The translations under genes and the position numbers were made by a program. Below, in pieces: positions 9,264 to 17,513 of a stretch of DNA of 64,000 nt. The stretch's first letter is position 1, and the number at the start of each line of letters is the position of its first letter. Under the pieces are notes generated by a model. It was not told where the DNA came from. It saw nothing but the letters and a program-made list of their open reading frames with translations, and ran no database searches. Source of the stretch: Saprospiraceae bacterium UBA7328 (GTDB lineage Bacteria > Bacteroidota > Bacteroidia > Chitinophagales > Saprospiraceae); contig DKPS01000192.1 in the NCBI GenBank assembly GCA_002471345.1, positions 7,863 to 71,862 of the forward strand, written 5' to 3'.

Positions 9264-10082
9264 CTAGTATTGTTCTTTTTCATTTGGAAAATCAGAACTT
9301 TTCACATCTGCGACATATTGCTCTGCAGCACCTTTTATGGCTTTATATAGTTCCAAATACCTTCTAAGAAATCGAGGATTAAAATCTTTCGTGATGCCTA
9401 ATAAGTCATGAGTGACTAGCACTTGTCCATCAGTATGCATTCCTGCTCCTATTCCTATTGTTGGAATATTTACGCTTTCTGTTACCTCTTTAGCTAATTT
9501 TGCAGGAATCTTTTCTAATACAATACCCATACATCCTTTTTCCTCCAATAAGTGAGCATCCGATCTCAACTTTTTAGCTTCCTCCTCCCCTTTTGCTCTT
9601 ACGGTATATGTTCCAAATTTGTAGATAGATTGAGGAGTTAGTCCTAAATGTCCCATTACCGGAATCCCTGCAGATAGTATACGTTCAATGGATTCTACAA
9701 TTTCACTTCCACCTTCGAGCTTCACACCATGTGCACCAGATTCTTTCATTATTCTGATGGCTGATTCAAGAGCTTTAGTTGAATTGCCCTGATAAGTACC
9801 AAATGGTAAGTCTACGATTACAAAAGCACGGTTGACTCCTCGAATTACAGATTGGGCATGATAAATCATTTGATCCAACGTTATTGGTAAAGTTGTTTCA
9901 TGCCCAGCCATCACATTAGATGCAGAATCTCCTACGAGCAAAACTTCAACTCCAGCATCATCTAATATTCTTGCCATCGAAAAGTCATAGGCCGTGAGCA
10001 TTGATATCTTTTCACCTCTTGACTTCATACCTCTCAACACATGAGTAGTTACTCGTTTTATTTCTGCTTTTGCTACTGACAT
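9264..10082 (-). CDS. panB: 3-methyl-2-oxobutanoate hydroxymethyltransferase PanB
   Basis: A 272-residue PanB, the first committed enzyme of pantothenate (coenzyme A) synthesis, transferring a hydroxymethyl group from 5,10-methylene-tetrahydrofolate to alpha-ketoisovalerate. The signature runs from [18 protein letters not shown] through [19 protein letters not shown] (metal-binding Asp in GDS), [10 protein letters not shown] (second metal Asp) and VKLEGG to [15 protein letters not shown]. Full-length and intact; cytoplasmic. mltG follows closely on the same strand. Confidence 0.97.
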   Translation of the reverse strand: MSVAKAEIKRVTTHVLRGMKSRGEKISMLTAYDFSMARILDDAGVEVLLVGDSASNVMAGHETTLPITLDQMIYHAQSVIRGVNRAFVIVDLPFGTYQGNSTKALESAIRIMKESGAHGVKLEGGSEIVESIERILSAGIPVMGHLGLTPQSIYKFGTYTVRAKGEEEAKKLRSDAHLLEEKGCMGIVLEKIPAKLAKEVTESVNIPTIGIGAGMHTDGQVLVTHDLLGITKDFNPRFLRRYLELYKAIKGAAEQYVADVKSSDFPNEKEQY

Positions 10083-10161
10083 TACTCTTATTTAGATAAG
10101 GATGTGCAAGTTAGCTGTTTTACATAAATGACTTTTTATAAAAATCAGATTTTAAGATTCT

Positions 10162-12696
10162 TTAATGTTTTACTATCCGTTCTAGAATCTTCTTCTGATT
10201 AACTAATAGAGTTTCAATCATTTTCTGTTGTTTTTCGATCGTATTTTGCTGCTCTTTCATTCCTTCTATCAAAAGAGGAACAAAACGGGTATAACTTACT
10301 GCCAAATGGCCATCTGGATTTTCTCTGATTAGTTCTGGAAATAGTGATTCTACCTCTTGAGCCATTAGGCCAATTTGGCTTTCATTTGACAGAGATTTGT
10401 TTTTCCAATTATAGCTATATCCATTAAGTAGTAAAAGCTTAGGTAAGACTTGAGCAAGTAGGTTAATATTCGTTTTCAATCTAATGTCACTATTTTCAGT
10501 CAATGTACCTGTAAGTGTTGCATTTCCATCACCAAATAACTTGAGTGCACTTGTGGGATTACCTCCTTCTGAATATAAAAAATTCATAACCGCAGTCGCT
10601 GAGTTCCCATCTGCTAGTGGTTTAGTTCCAATAGACCATGAATTCGTATCAACATTTGCATTTAAAAATTTTATTCTAACCGATCCGTCTTGAGTTGTTT
10701 CTTCAAGTAAAAGCTGCTGTTTAGTATCTGTTGCTGTAGTTTTTGAGTGAATTGTAGCTTGAGGTGATTGAGTACCAATTCCAAGATTTGTAGAAGAATT
10801 CCCCACAACGGCGCAATCAGAGCAATCTACTTTTGCATTCCTTCCTATAGCAATAGCATTGTCTAGAGAATCTGTTACAACATTCATTCCTGCATTAGCC
10901 CCAATAAAGACATTATTATCACCTCTCACATTTATTACCCCAGCTCCAGAGCCTATGAAAGTATTGTATTCACCACTTAAAGATAGGAAACCTGCAGAAG
11001 CTCCGATATAAGTGTTATTACCCCCTTGTGAAGAGAGCCCTGCTGAAGATCCAAAAAAGGAATTGTTATCATCAGTATTAGTGACTCCGGTATTTGATCC
11101 ATAGTAAGTATTATCTTCCCCTATCACATTATTCATTCCCGCACGATAACCTGTAAATGTGTTATTACGAACAGAAGAAAAATCACCGTGCACTCCTGCT
11201 TTTCTGCCTATAATGAGTGAGGTAGAATCAATGCTTTCTGCAAGATCTAGAGTTCCTACAATTTTGCTCTCTCCTACTACATAAAGCCTCTGTTCAGGAG
11301 AAGCAGTACCAATACCTAAATTAACAGCGTATTCATCAATACCTCCTATGACTGCACAATTATCACATTCAACATTTGCCCGAGAACCTATAGCAATGGC
11401 GTATTCTAGAGAATCAAATTCCAAATCTGCATCATATCCTATTGTGGTATTATAATTACCAGTTTTATTGCCTTTTCCTGAACTATATCCGAGAAACACA
11501 TTATAATCTCCTTCACTATTATTCAGTCCTGAACTTTCACCAAAAAAAGAATTCCATTTTCCAGAAGTATTAAGCATACCACTTTCATGACCGAAGAAAG
11601 AATTACTCCTTCCACTTTGATTTGACATTCCAGCAGTTTGACCAAAAAAACTATTGGAAAACCCTGATTTGTTGGAGGCTCCAGCAAGAGAGCCAAAAAA
11701 AGTATTGGTAAGCTCCCCAGTATTGATACTATCTCCAGCTAAAAAGCCCCAATAAGTAGAGGTAGAATCAGAGTCATTTACAGCACTCAAGTTTCCTTCT
11801 ATTAACACATCTCCTACTACGTGCAATTTCTTTTGGGGAATTGATGTGCCTATACCAACATTTACTGAATCCACACCTGTACCTCCTATGACAGCGCAAT
11901 TATGACACCCAACTTGGGCATTATAACCAATAGCGATTGCTCTGTCAATTGAATCTGGTAAAAAGGATTCTGAGACATCTGCACTTGCACCAAGAAATGT
12001 ATTTCTTGTTCCATTCTTTCTACTATTTCCGGATTGGGCTCCTAGAAATGAGTTGTCTATACCACTCTCATGCAAAAAACCACTAAGATATCCTATAAAA
12101 GTATTTAATCTGCCTGAGGTATTCCTATTTCCAGCTTGGGATCCAAAGAAGGAGTTTCTGTCACCAATGGTATTTCGGTTTCCACTCTTGTATCCAAAAA
12201 AGGAATTCTGAAAACCAGATGTATTATCCTGACCTGAGAATGAACCATAAATCGAATTTTGCATGCCAGACGAATTCATTTCTCCAGATTTAAAACCAAC
12301 AAAAGTATTATCATGCCCCATGTGAGAGGAATACCCACTGAGATATCCAATGAAAAGAGATGTGCTATCATCATGGTGGCCTAATTGTAACAATCCATCA
12401 ATTTTCGCAGTGCCATCAACATCTAAAAGAGGTGTTTGACCAAAAAGTGGGGACATGATAGATGAAAAGCAGAAGAAAAGGACTAATTGTAAAGTAAGAA
12501 GGTTAGCTAGAAATGCCTTTCTCACTAGACCTGCTGTATTTTTAACTTTCATTTTAGAAAGCAAATTTTTCCGATGACTAGTGGCAGTATGATTACTGAT
12601 AAATAGTTTGTGAGCTATCTCTGAAGTGGTGTATTCATGTGAGATTAGTCTTAGCACTTCTAGTTCTCTTTTTGTGATTTTTTCGGCATGTTTCAT
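10162..12696 (-). CDS. LuxR-HTH / transmembrane / beta-roll fibre / S74 chaperone fusion protein
   Basis: An 844-residue protein in one uninterrupted frame. Residues 7-67 form a LuxR/GerE helix-turn-helix (TKRELEVLRLISHEYTTSEI; recognition helix TATSHRKNLLSKM). It runs into one hydrophobic segment (62-86) ending LFGQ, like a membrane anchor or internal signal peptide. Then come many roughly 16-residue repeats of the form N-S/T-F-F-G-x-x-A/S-G, in three modules each closing with AIAIG ... CxxCAVxG ... LGIGT. The C-terminus is an intramolecular chaperone (Peptidase_S74) with the self-cleavage dyad Ser736/Lys741 in SDIRLK, then a coiled coil. The predicted topology puts the HTH in the cytoplasm and the fibre outside. 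ATG 12696 was chosen because it forms an ATGA overlap with the upstream small ORF; a TTG at 12729 would add 11 residues. Met49 (12552) could alternatively start a secreted fibre without the HTH. Confidence 0.85.
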   Translation of the reverse strand: MKHAEKITKRELEVLRLISHEYTTSEIAHKLFISNHTATSHRKNLLSKMKVKNTAGLVRKAFLANLLTLQLVLFFCFSSIMSPLFGQTPLLDVDGTAKIDGLLQLGHHDDSTSLFIGYLSGYSSHMGHDNTFVGFKSGEMNSSGMQNSIYGSFSGQDNTSGFQNSFFGYKSGNRNTIGDRNSFFGSQAGNRNTSGRLNTFIGYLSGFLHESGIDNSFLGAQSGNSRKNGTRNTFLGASADVSESFLPDSIDRAIAIGYNAQVGCHNCAVIGGTGVDSVNVGIGTSIPQKKLHVVGDVLIEGNLSAVNDSDSTSTYWGFLAGDSINTGELTNTFFGSLAGASNKSGFSNSFFGQTAGMSNQSGRSNSFFGHESGMLNTSGKWNSFFGESSGLNNSEGDYNVFLGYSSGKGNKTGNYNTTIGYDADLEFDSLEYAIAIGSRANVECDNCAVIGGIDEYAVNLGIGTASPEQRLYVVGESKIVGTLDLAESIDSTSLIIGRKAGVHGDFSSVRNNTFTGYRAGMNNVIGEDNTYYGSNTGVTNTDDNNSFFGSSAGLSSQGGNNTYIGASAGFLSLSGEYNTFIGSGAGVINVRGDNNVFIGANAGMNVVTDSLDNAIAIGRNAKVDCSDCAVVGNSSTNLGIGTQSPQATIHSKTTATDTKQQLLLEETTQDGSVRIKFLNANVDTNSWSIGTKPLADGNSATAVMNFLYSEGGNPTSALKLFGDGNATLTGTLTENSDIRLKTNINLLAQVLPKLLLLNGYSYNWKNKSLSNESQIGLMAQEVESLFPELIRENPDGHLAVSYTRFVPLLIEGMKEQQNTIEKQQKMIETLLVNQKKILERIVKH

Positions 12697-12818
12697 TCCT
12701 TTAGTTTTTTTGTTTTTTGATCTATCCAAACTGACATATCTAATACCATTTCAGACATGATGTAATTAAGAGAATCAGATAATTCTAACTCTTCAGACTT
12801 GTCACTTTCTTCATTCAT
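12693..12818 (-). CDS. Small acidic ORF coupled to the HTH-fibre gene
   Basis: A 41-residue ORF beginning MNEESDKSEELELSD and ending in a basic tail. Its stop codon overlaps the ATG of the HTH-fibre gene as ATGA (12693-12696), the classic arrangement for translational coupling. The frame stays open to an ATG at 12878, but that codon lies inside the palindromic operator, and a -7-like box (12840-12847) sits 21 nt before the ATG at 12818, so 12818 is the better start. I recognise no family. It could be a short regulator or just a leader peptide for the downstream gene. Confidence 0.45.
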   Translation of the reverse strand: MNEESDKSEELELSDSLNYIMSEMVLDMSVWIDQKTKKLKE

Positions 12819-12839
12819 TGATAACACGAATAAGTACTT

Positions 12840-12886
12840 CAAAAATGAATTATTGGGAAATACTAGAATGTCACCCATGTGGGTGA
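12840..12886 (-). promoter_or_regulatory. Palindromic operator plus -7 box before the HTH-fibre operon
   Basis: TCACCCATGTGGGTGA at 12871-12886 is an inverted repeat with perfect 7-bp arms around TG. On the minus strand it is followed 23 bp later by CATTTTTG (12847-12840), a one-mismatch version of the Bacteroidota -7 box TAnnTTTG. No TTG -33 box lies at the usual distance, so the palindrome probably binds an activator in its place. The same layout is found at 15485-15530. Confidence 0.65.
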
Positions 12887-12943
12887 TATTTAAAATTTGA
12901 TGAATTCAAGATTGAGAATTCTAAGAGATGTCAAATGATTCCT

Positions 12944-13549
12944 TTAGCTTAAAATTTTCTTCACAAGAGTCACACGATCTGTCACATTGATTTTTTGAAA
13001 TATTCTTTTGACATGAGTTTTTACAGTGTTGATTGAGATGAAGTGATTTGAAGCTATCTGACTATTGTTACATCCACTGATTATATCCAGTAGAACCTCA
13101 TACTCTTTATCACTCAAGTTTGGTTGAGCTACTGCGTCAACATGCACTTTTGTAATATTCTTTTGATTCATTTCCTGGCTATGGTTATATATAGCCATCT
13201 CTATAGTGGTAAGTAAATCTTTATCTTTAAATGGTTTAGTCAGATAACCTTTTGGTCGAGTCTTTTTAGCTTTCTCCAATGTGTCCCTATCGCTCAAGGA
13301 GGTCAGGAAAATAAATGGAATTTGGTATTTTTCATTTATAATTTCTGCTATCTCAATGCCATTTTTACTGCCTCTAATATTAATGTCTAGGATGACCATG
13401 TCAGGTCTAGATTTGTAAATAGAATCCATAGCATTTTCACTATCGTAGCAAATATCACTTATATCGTACCCTAGCTCATTTAAGCTAATTCTAATATCTT
13501 CTGCGATGAGGACTTCATCTTCTACAATGAGAATTCTATAATTTTCCAA
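12944..13549 (-). CDS. Response regulator, REC plus LuxR-type HTH
   Basis: A 201-residue NarL/LuxR-class response regulator. The receiver domain (1-125) has the acidic pair in IVEDE, the phosphoacceptor Asp55 in MVILDINIRG and the conserved Lys in YLTKPF. The output HTH (about 143-201) has LSDKEYEVLLDII and the recognition helix SINTVKTHVKRIFQKINV. The first codon is TTG at 13549; no ATG is available, because the histidine kinase stop lies one codon upstream in the same frame (TGA TCA TTG). It is the obvious partner of that kinase and a candidate binder of the two shared palindromes. Confidence 0.93.
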   Translation of the reverse strand: MENYRILIVEDEVLIAEDIRISLNELGYDISDICYDSENAMDSIYKSRPDMVILDINIRGSKNGIEIAEIINEKYQIPFIFLTSLSDRDTLEKAKKTRPKGYLTKPFKDKDLLTTIEMAIYNHSQEMNQKNITKVHVDAVAQPNLSDKEYEVLLDIISGCNNSQIASNHFISINTVKTHVKRIFQKINVTDRVTLVKKILS

Positions 13550-13552
13550 TGA

Positions 13553-15433
13553 TCAAGAATAATCTTTGATGAGAAAATTAGCTATTGTTCCATTCGAACC
13601 GTCCAAAACAAAATCTGCCTTTAATCTTTTGGCAAAAGAATGAATAAGTCTCATCCCTAAGCTTTTCTTATTAATATTTTTTGGATTAAAACCAGTTCCA
13701 TTATCTGAAACCATGAGCCGAAGTCTATCAGATTCTTTTTTTAGAATCAATGATATTTCTGGGTTTGATACATTCTTAAAAGCATATTTGAGGGAGTTTG
13801 TCACCAATTCATTGATTATCAAACCAATTGGAACGACAGTATCAACATCCAAATAAATATCCTCCAAATCCAGCTTCAACGAAATACTCTGGCTATTCTG
13901 ATTATAGTTTTCTACCAACTCTTCGCTTAACTCTTTGAGGTAAGATGGCATATGTATACCAGTAAGGTTATCTTCCTGATACAAGTTCTGATGTATCAGA
14001 GCCATAGACCTGACTCTACTTTGACCTTCTGCAAGTACTTTTTGGGTAGCCGTATCAGTGACATTTTTGGACTGTAATTTGAGAAGGCTTGAAATTACTT
14101 GCAAATTGTTTTTTACTCGATGATGGATTTCTTTAAGTAAGACTTCTTTCTCTTTGTGCTGTTTATCAATTTCTCTTTTTTGACTATATATTCTGAAAAA
14201 AAAATAAGATAAAAGAGCAATAACTATAGCAAAGCCCCATAAACCAAATTGCTGTTGATTGATTCTAATTCGATTGATCTTATCCTCAAAAGCTAGTCTC
14301 TCAATTTGAGCCTCCTTTTCTTTAGCTTGATATTTTGTTTCTGCATCATTTACTGTCTGTGCCATTTCCTTTGTCACAGTAGAATCTTTAATAGAGCTTA
14401 ACTCTTCAGTGAAAAAGAGAGCATTCTCATAATCTTCTAAATTCTTATATGCCTTCCTCAAATTATCAGCAATATGCTCTTGAAATTTTACAAAATTTTG
14501 CTCTTTTACAAACTCATATTGAGGCTTTAATAAATCAATAATCTCATGATTTTTTCCTTGAGTTAAGTAAACAAGAGACAATTGACTCGATGCAGCAGCT
14601 GCACCCCGATTATGGCCCATTGTTTTGAAAAGTTGTAATGACCTCAAAATTAAGACTTCCGCTTTTCCAAATTCTTTGAGGAATACATAAACCCTTCCTA
14701 AGTTTCCACTAGCTAGTGCTTCAAGTCTATTTTCATTCCTAGTTTTTGTAAAATCTAAAACTTTTTCAAGCAGAGGAATTGCTTTCTCGTGTTCACCCTT
14801 CATACTATGGGTTATAGCCATATTAGCGAGATAACCATGAGCAGGTCTCAATGTACCCGCCTCCATTCCTGCTTGATATGCCTTTTCATAGTATTCCAGA
14901 GCTTTGTCCAGTTGCTTTGACCTTTCCATAACCGTTCCAAGGCTATTGTATGCGCCGCTCAGGCCAGCTTTGTCATCAATTCTTTGAAAAATAGGAACAA
15001 CATTCATAAGAAGCTCCGTAGCATCTGAATATTCTCCGTTTCTAATTTTCACATCAGCTTTCTTATCTAATATGTCTGGAATAGAGATGTCACTAGTATC
15101 AGTAACACTATCATTCATTGCGTTATCTAGGAACATCAATGCGTGATCATGCATTCCAATATCTAGACACACTTCTGCTTGGTGGTAGTAGTATTTCGTG
15201 CTAAGAATTGAGTGAGATAATGTATCAAATAAGAAAGAAGCCTTTTTAAAGTAGGACAGTGATGAATCTGAAGAAACTTCCCTCCATTCTAAAGCTAGTT
15301 CTATTGACAATTCAGCTTTCTCAAACCTATCTTCTGCTATAGAGATAGTTTGATTGAGTGAATCAATACGTGGGTTTTGTGATAATAGAAGAATAGGAAA
15401 GTGAAGAACAAAAAAAATAATTATCCATTTCAT
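13553..15433 (-). CDS. TPR-containing sensor histidine kinase (HisKA_2 type)
   Basis: About 626 residues. A signal peptide (MKWIIIFFVLHFPILLLSQ) leads into a periplasmic TPR array (about 35-370, e.g. GAYNSLGTVMERSKQLDKAL), a coiled coil, one TM segment (about 396-415) and a cytoplasmic kinase. The dimerisation helix has EIHHRVKNNLQVISSLL with phosphoacceptor His437/438, as in the HisKA_2 subfamily; the ATPase domain shows the N box (NELVTNSLKYAF) and G box (DNGTGF). ATG 15433 was chosen because it creates the signal peptide; the longer TTG start at 15487 falls inside the -7 box. The signal sensed through the TPRs is unknown. Confidence 0.93.
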   Translation of the reverse strand: MKWIIIFFVLHFPILLLSQNPRIDSLNQTISIAEDRFEKAELSIELALEWREVSSDSSLSYFKKASFLFDTLSHSILSTKYYYHQAEVCLDIGMHDHALMFLDNAMNDSVTDTSDISIPDILDKKADVKIRNGEYSDATELLMNVVPIFQRIDDKAGLSGAYNSLGTVMERSKQLDKALEYYEKAYQAGMEAGTLRPAHGYLANMAITHSMKGEHEKAIPLLEKVLDFTKTRNENRLEALASGNLGRVYVFLKEFGKAEVLILRSLQLFKTMGHNRGAAAASSQLSLVYLTQGKNHEIIDLLKPQYEFVKEQNFVKFQEHIADNLRKAYKNLEDYENALFFTEELSSIKDSTVTKEMAQTVNDAETKYQAKEKEAQIERLAFEDKINRIRINQQQFGLWGFAIVIALLSYFFFRIYSQKREIDKQHKEKEVLLKEIHHRVKNNLQVISSLLKLQSKNVTDTATQKVLAEGQSRVRSMALIHQNLYQEDNLTGIHMPSYLKELSEELVENYNQNSQSISLKLDLEDIYLDVDTVVPIGLIINELVTNSLKYAFKNVSNPEISLILKKESDRLRLMVSDNGTGFNPKNINKKSLGMRLIHSFAKRLKADFVLDGSNGTIANFLIKDYS

Positions 15434-15484
15434 AGCAACAGAGCATTCAGGCTTAAGATAAAAACAATAAACATTTTTAAATCC

Positions 15485-15530
15485 CAAAACTGAGCTAAAT
15501 CTGGAGACCTATTGTCACCCACCTAGGTGA
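15485..15530 (-). promoter_or_regulatory. Palindromic operator plus -7 box before the histidine kinase operon
   Basis: TCACCCACCTAGGTGA at 15515-15530 matches 13 of 16 positions of the palindrome at 12871-12886 (outer arms TCACC/GGTGA perfect). The -7 box CAGTTTTG (15492-15485, minus strand) lies 22 bp downstream, against 23 bp at the other site, and shares the same C-for-T deviation from TAnnTTTG. This predicts a transcript starting near 15478, 45 nt before the kinase ATG. Confidence 0.65.
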
Positions 15531-15561
15531 TTTACCTCTTAGATCCGAAGTATTGAACAAT

Positions 15562-15589
15562 TTTGTTATCGCTAATATTCTTATTTTTC
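15562..15589 (+). promoter_or_regulatory. Bacteroidota-type promoter before the aminotransferase
   Basis: TTTG at 15562-15565 and TATTTTTC at 15582-15589 (7 of 8 to TAnnTTTG), separated by 16 bp. The -7 box ends only 4 nt before the ATG at 15594, which predicts a leaderless or nearly leaderless transcript. Confidence 0.4.
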
Positions 15590-15593
15590 AAGT

Positions 15594-16862
15594 ATGATAA
15601 ATAGAAGAAAAGCGATACGCAATGCTATTTTAGGACTAGGGGTTGCTACAGTACCCAGATCATTATTTCAAAAGCTCACAGTAGATGACAAATTTAAAAT
15701 AGCTCTAAACATAGCCAATGAAAATCCTGATAAGTATTGGCAATTAATTCAATCCCAGTTCAATTTTGCAAATGGTATAAGATATTTTAATAACGCTTCA
15801 TTGGGGTCTTCTCCTCTGTCAGTGATTGAGGCAAGAGAGGAATATAGTCGTACTCTCGAGTCCTTTCCATCAAAGTATATGTGGGGTGGGTGGAAAGATC
15901 AAATCAATGAAGTAAGAATCGAGGCTGCGAAATTTATTAATGCGGAATCCGATGAGATAGCCATCATTCATAACACCACAGAAGGAATGAATGTAATAGC
16001 GTCTAGTCTAAATCTTAAACCTGGCGATGAAGTGATTGTAGGGGATCATGAACATCGTACAGGAGTATCGCCTTGGCTCTTTCACCAAGAAAAAAAGGGG
16101 ATAAAAATAATTAGACCAATATTGCCTCTAACTCCAGATGACCCTCAGGAAATAGTAGAAACATATAAGAAAGTGATTTCGCCTAGGACAAAGGCAATAT
16201 CTATGGTACATATTACTAACACTAATGGCATGATATTACCAGTAAAGGAAATTTGTGCTATTGCGAGTGAAAAAAATATCTTAACCCTCATTGATGGCGC
16301 GCAGTCACTTGGAGCATATCCATGTGATGTCAAAAAAATTGGTTGTGATTATTTTACCGCCTCTGGTCACAAATGGCTTTTTTCTCCAAAAGGTGTAGCG
16401 CTTTTCTATGCAAGAAAAGAAAGCCAAAAATGGCTTAAACCTTTCATTGCAAACTACAATTACGATAAGGACGGAATATCTAAAATTGATGATTATAATA
16501 CGAGAAATCTTCCCGATGTATTAGGTATGGGTGCAGCAATTCAATTTCACAAAATGATAGGGTTAAAAAGCATCATGGCCCGTACATTAGACTTGAAAAA
16601 GCGATTTTTATCTCGACTAAAAGATCATCCTCAGTTCAAAATTAAAACGCCTCTAGGACAAGATCAAAGTCATCATATCCTGACAATTGAAAAAATTGGG
16701 ACTGATGTCAATGATCTGAAAGAAAGTCTATTTAATAAGAATGGTATAGATGTCAGAGGTATGTCTTCTCATAATCTCAATGGGATACGGATCTCATTTG
16801 CGATGTATCAAAAGGAGGAGGACATTGATCTTCTAATTGATACTCTTTTGAATGCAGAGTAA
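15594..16862 (+). CDS. Class V aminotransferase-like PLP enzyme with Tat-like N-terminus
   Basis: A 422-residue fold-type I PLP enzyme of the class V (isopenicillin N epimerase/cysteine desulfurase-like) group. Visible landmarks are HNTTEGMNVIASSL (phosphate-binding region), the PLP-ring aspartate Asp234 in TLIDGAQS and the Schiff-base Lys260 in TASGHKWLFSPKG. The N-terminus, MINRRKAIRNAILGLGVA, resembles a twin-arginine signal, suggesting export with cofactor already bound; this is not certain. The substrate cannot be deduced: no conserved cysteine desulfurase Cys loop is obvious and no biosynthetic partners flank it. Confidence 0.88.
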   Translation: MINRRKAIRNAILGLGVATVPRSLFQKLTVDDKFKIALNIANENPDKYWQLIQSQFNFANGIRYFNNASLGSSPLSVIEAREEYSRTLESFPSKYMWGGWKDQINEVRIEAAKFINAESDEIAIIHNTTEGMNVIASSLNLKPGDEVIVGDHEHRTGVSPWLFHQEKKGIKIIRPILPLTPDDPQEIVETYKKVISPRTKAISMVHITNTNGMILPVKEICAIASEKNILTLIDGAQSLGAYPCDVKKIGCDYFTASGHKWLFSPKGVALFYARKESQKWLKPFIANYNYDKDGISKIDDYNTRNLPDVLGMGAAIQFHKMIGLKSIMARTLDLKKRFLSRLKDHPQFKIKTPLGQDQSHHILTIEKIGTDVNDLKESLFNKNGIDVRGMSSHNLNGIRISFAMYQKEEDIDLLIDTLLNAE

Positions 16863-16888
16863 ATTTCTCAATCAAATTATGATAACAT

Positions 16889-17500
16889 TCAAATATCCAA
16901 GTAATTTTTAATCATTTGGGCTCCCAAATTGTTGGCTATTTTTATCTGCTCATCTTGTTCATGCATAGTATTAAAAGCCAAAAAAAGAATTACCTCGTCA
17001 GAAAATCTCCAATAGTACTTACCTATATCAGCATTATAAAGACCTTCGGTAGCCATACCTGGCAACTCTTTGTATCTATAATTATCCTCAACTAGTCCAT
17101 TTTCTCCATTTGCTCTTAGTCTATTCATAGTCACCATTGCCCAATTAGGAAGATCACTAGGATAAGGGTTGGTTTTAACTTGCATCATTATTCCTGTGTT
17201 GGGGAAATTTGGATCTTCCCATTTGAAAAAACAAGTATTAGAATTTGCCGCCCTACTCGGTACTTTTTTTAGCTGAGAAACTTCTAGGCCTAAAGCATCT
17301 GCAATATTCTGAAGAGGAACCAACTGACTCATGTCCTCAAGCAAATTAGACCTTGCAGCCAATTTTGCATTTATATCCACCCCTTCAATTAGACTTTTCT
17401 CAAATCCTGCTTTGCCATCTTTATTATTTTTCACCCCATCACAGGATATCATAAACAGCGAGATAAGGAGAAAAAAAATCTGAGTTTTCCTGAATTTCAT
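16889..17500 (-). CDS. Lipoprotein of unknown function, paralog 1
   Basis: A 203-residue lipoprotein: signal peptide with lipobox MISC. The body contains QLVPLQNIADALGLE, the conserved CFFKWEDPNFPNTGIM, and a C-terminal half with NADIGKYYWRFSDEVILFLAFN. All three segments recur in the gene immediately upstream on the same strand (17514-18110), so the pair is a tandem duplication. I do not recognise the family. The spacing of 13 nt implies one transcript, and convergence with the aminotransferase gene rules that gene out as operon partner. Confidence 0.82.
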   Translation of the reverse strand: MKFRKTQIFFLLISLFMISCDGVKNNKDGKAGFEKSLIEGVDINAKLAARSNLLEDMSQLVPLQNIADALGLEVSQLKKVPSRAANSNTCFFKWEDPNFPNTGIMMQVKTNPYPSDLPNWAMVTMNRLRANGENGLVEDNYRYKELPGMATEGLYNADIGKYYWRFSDEVILFLAFNTMHEQDEQIKIANNLGAQMIKNYLDI

Positions 17501-17513
17501 ACCTTCGAATATT

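Noticed and set aside
10650-12420. Regularly spaced ~48-bp repeats that could suggest a CRISPR or minisatellite array
   Set aside because: They are diverged and lie in a continuous open frame where they encode the 16-residue fibre repeat; no constant repeat with unique spacers is present and no cas genes are nearby.
12693-12878. A 61-codon version of the small ORF starting at ATG 12878
   Set aside because: That ATG lies inside the palindromic operator and upstream of the -7 box, so a transcript from this promoter would not contain it.
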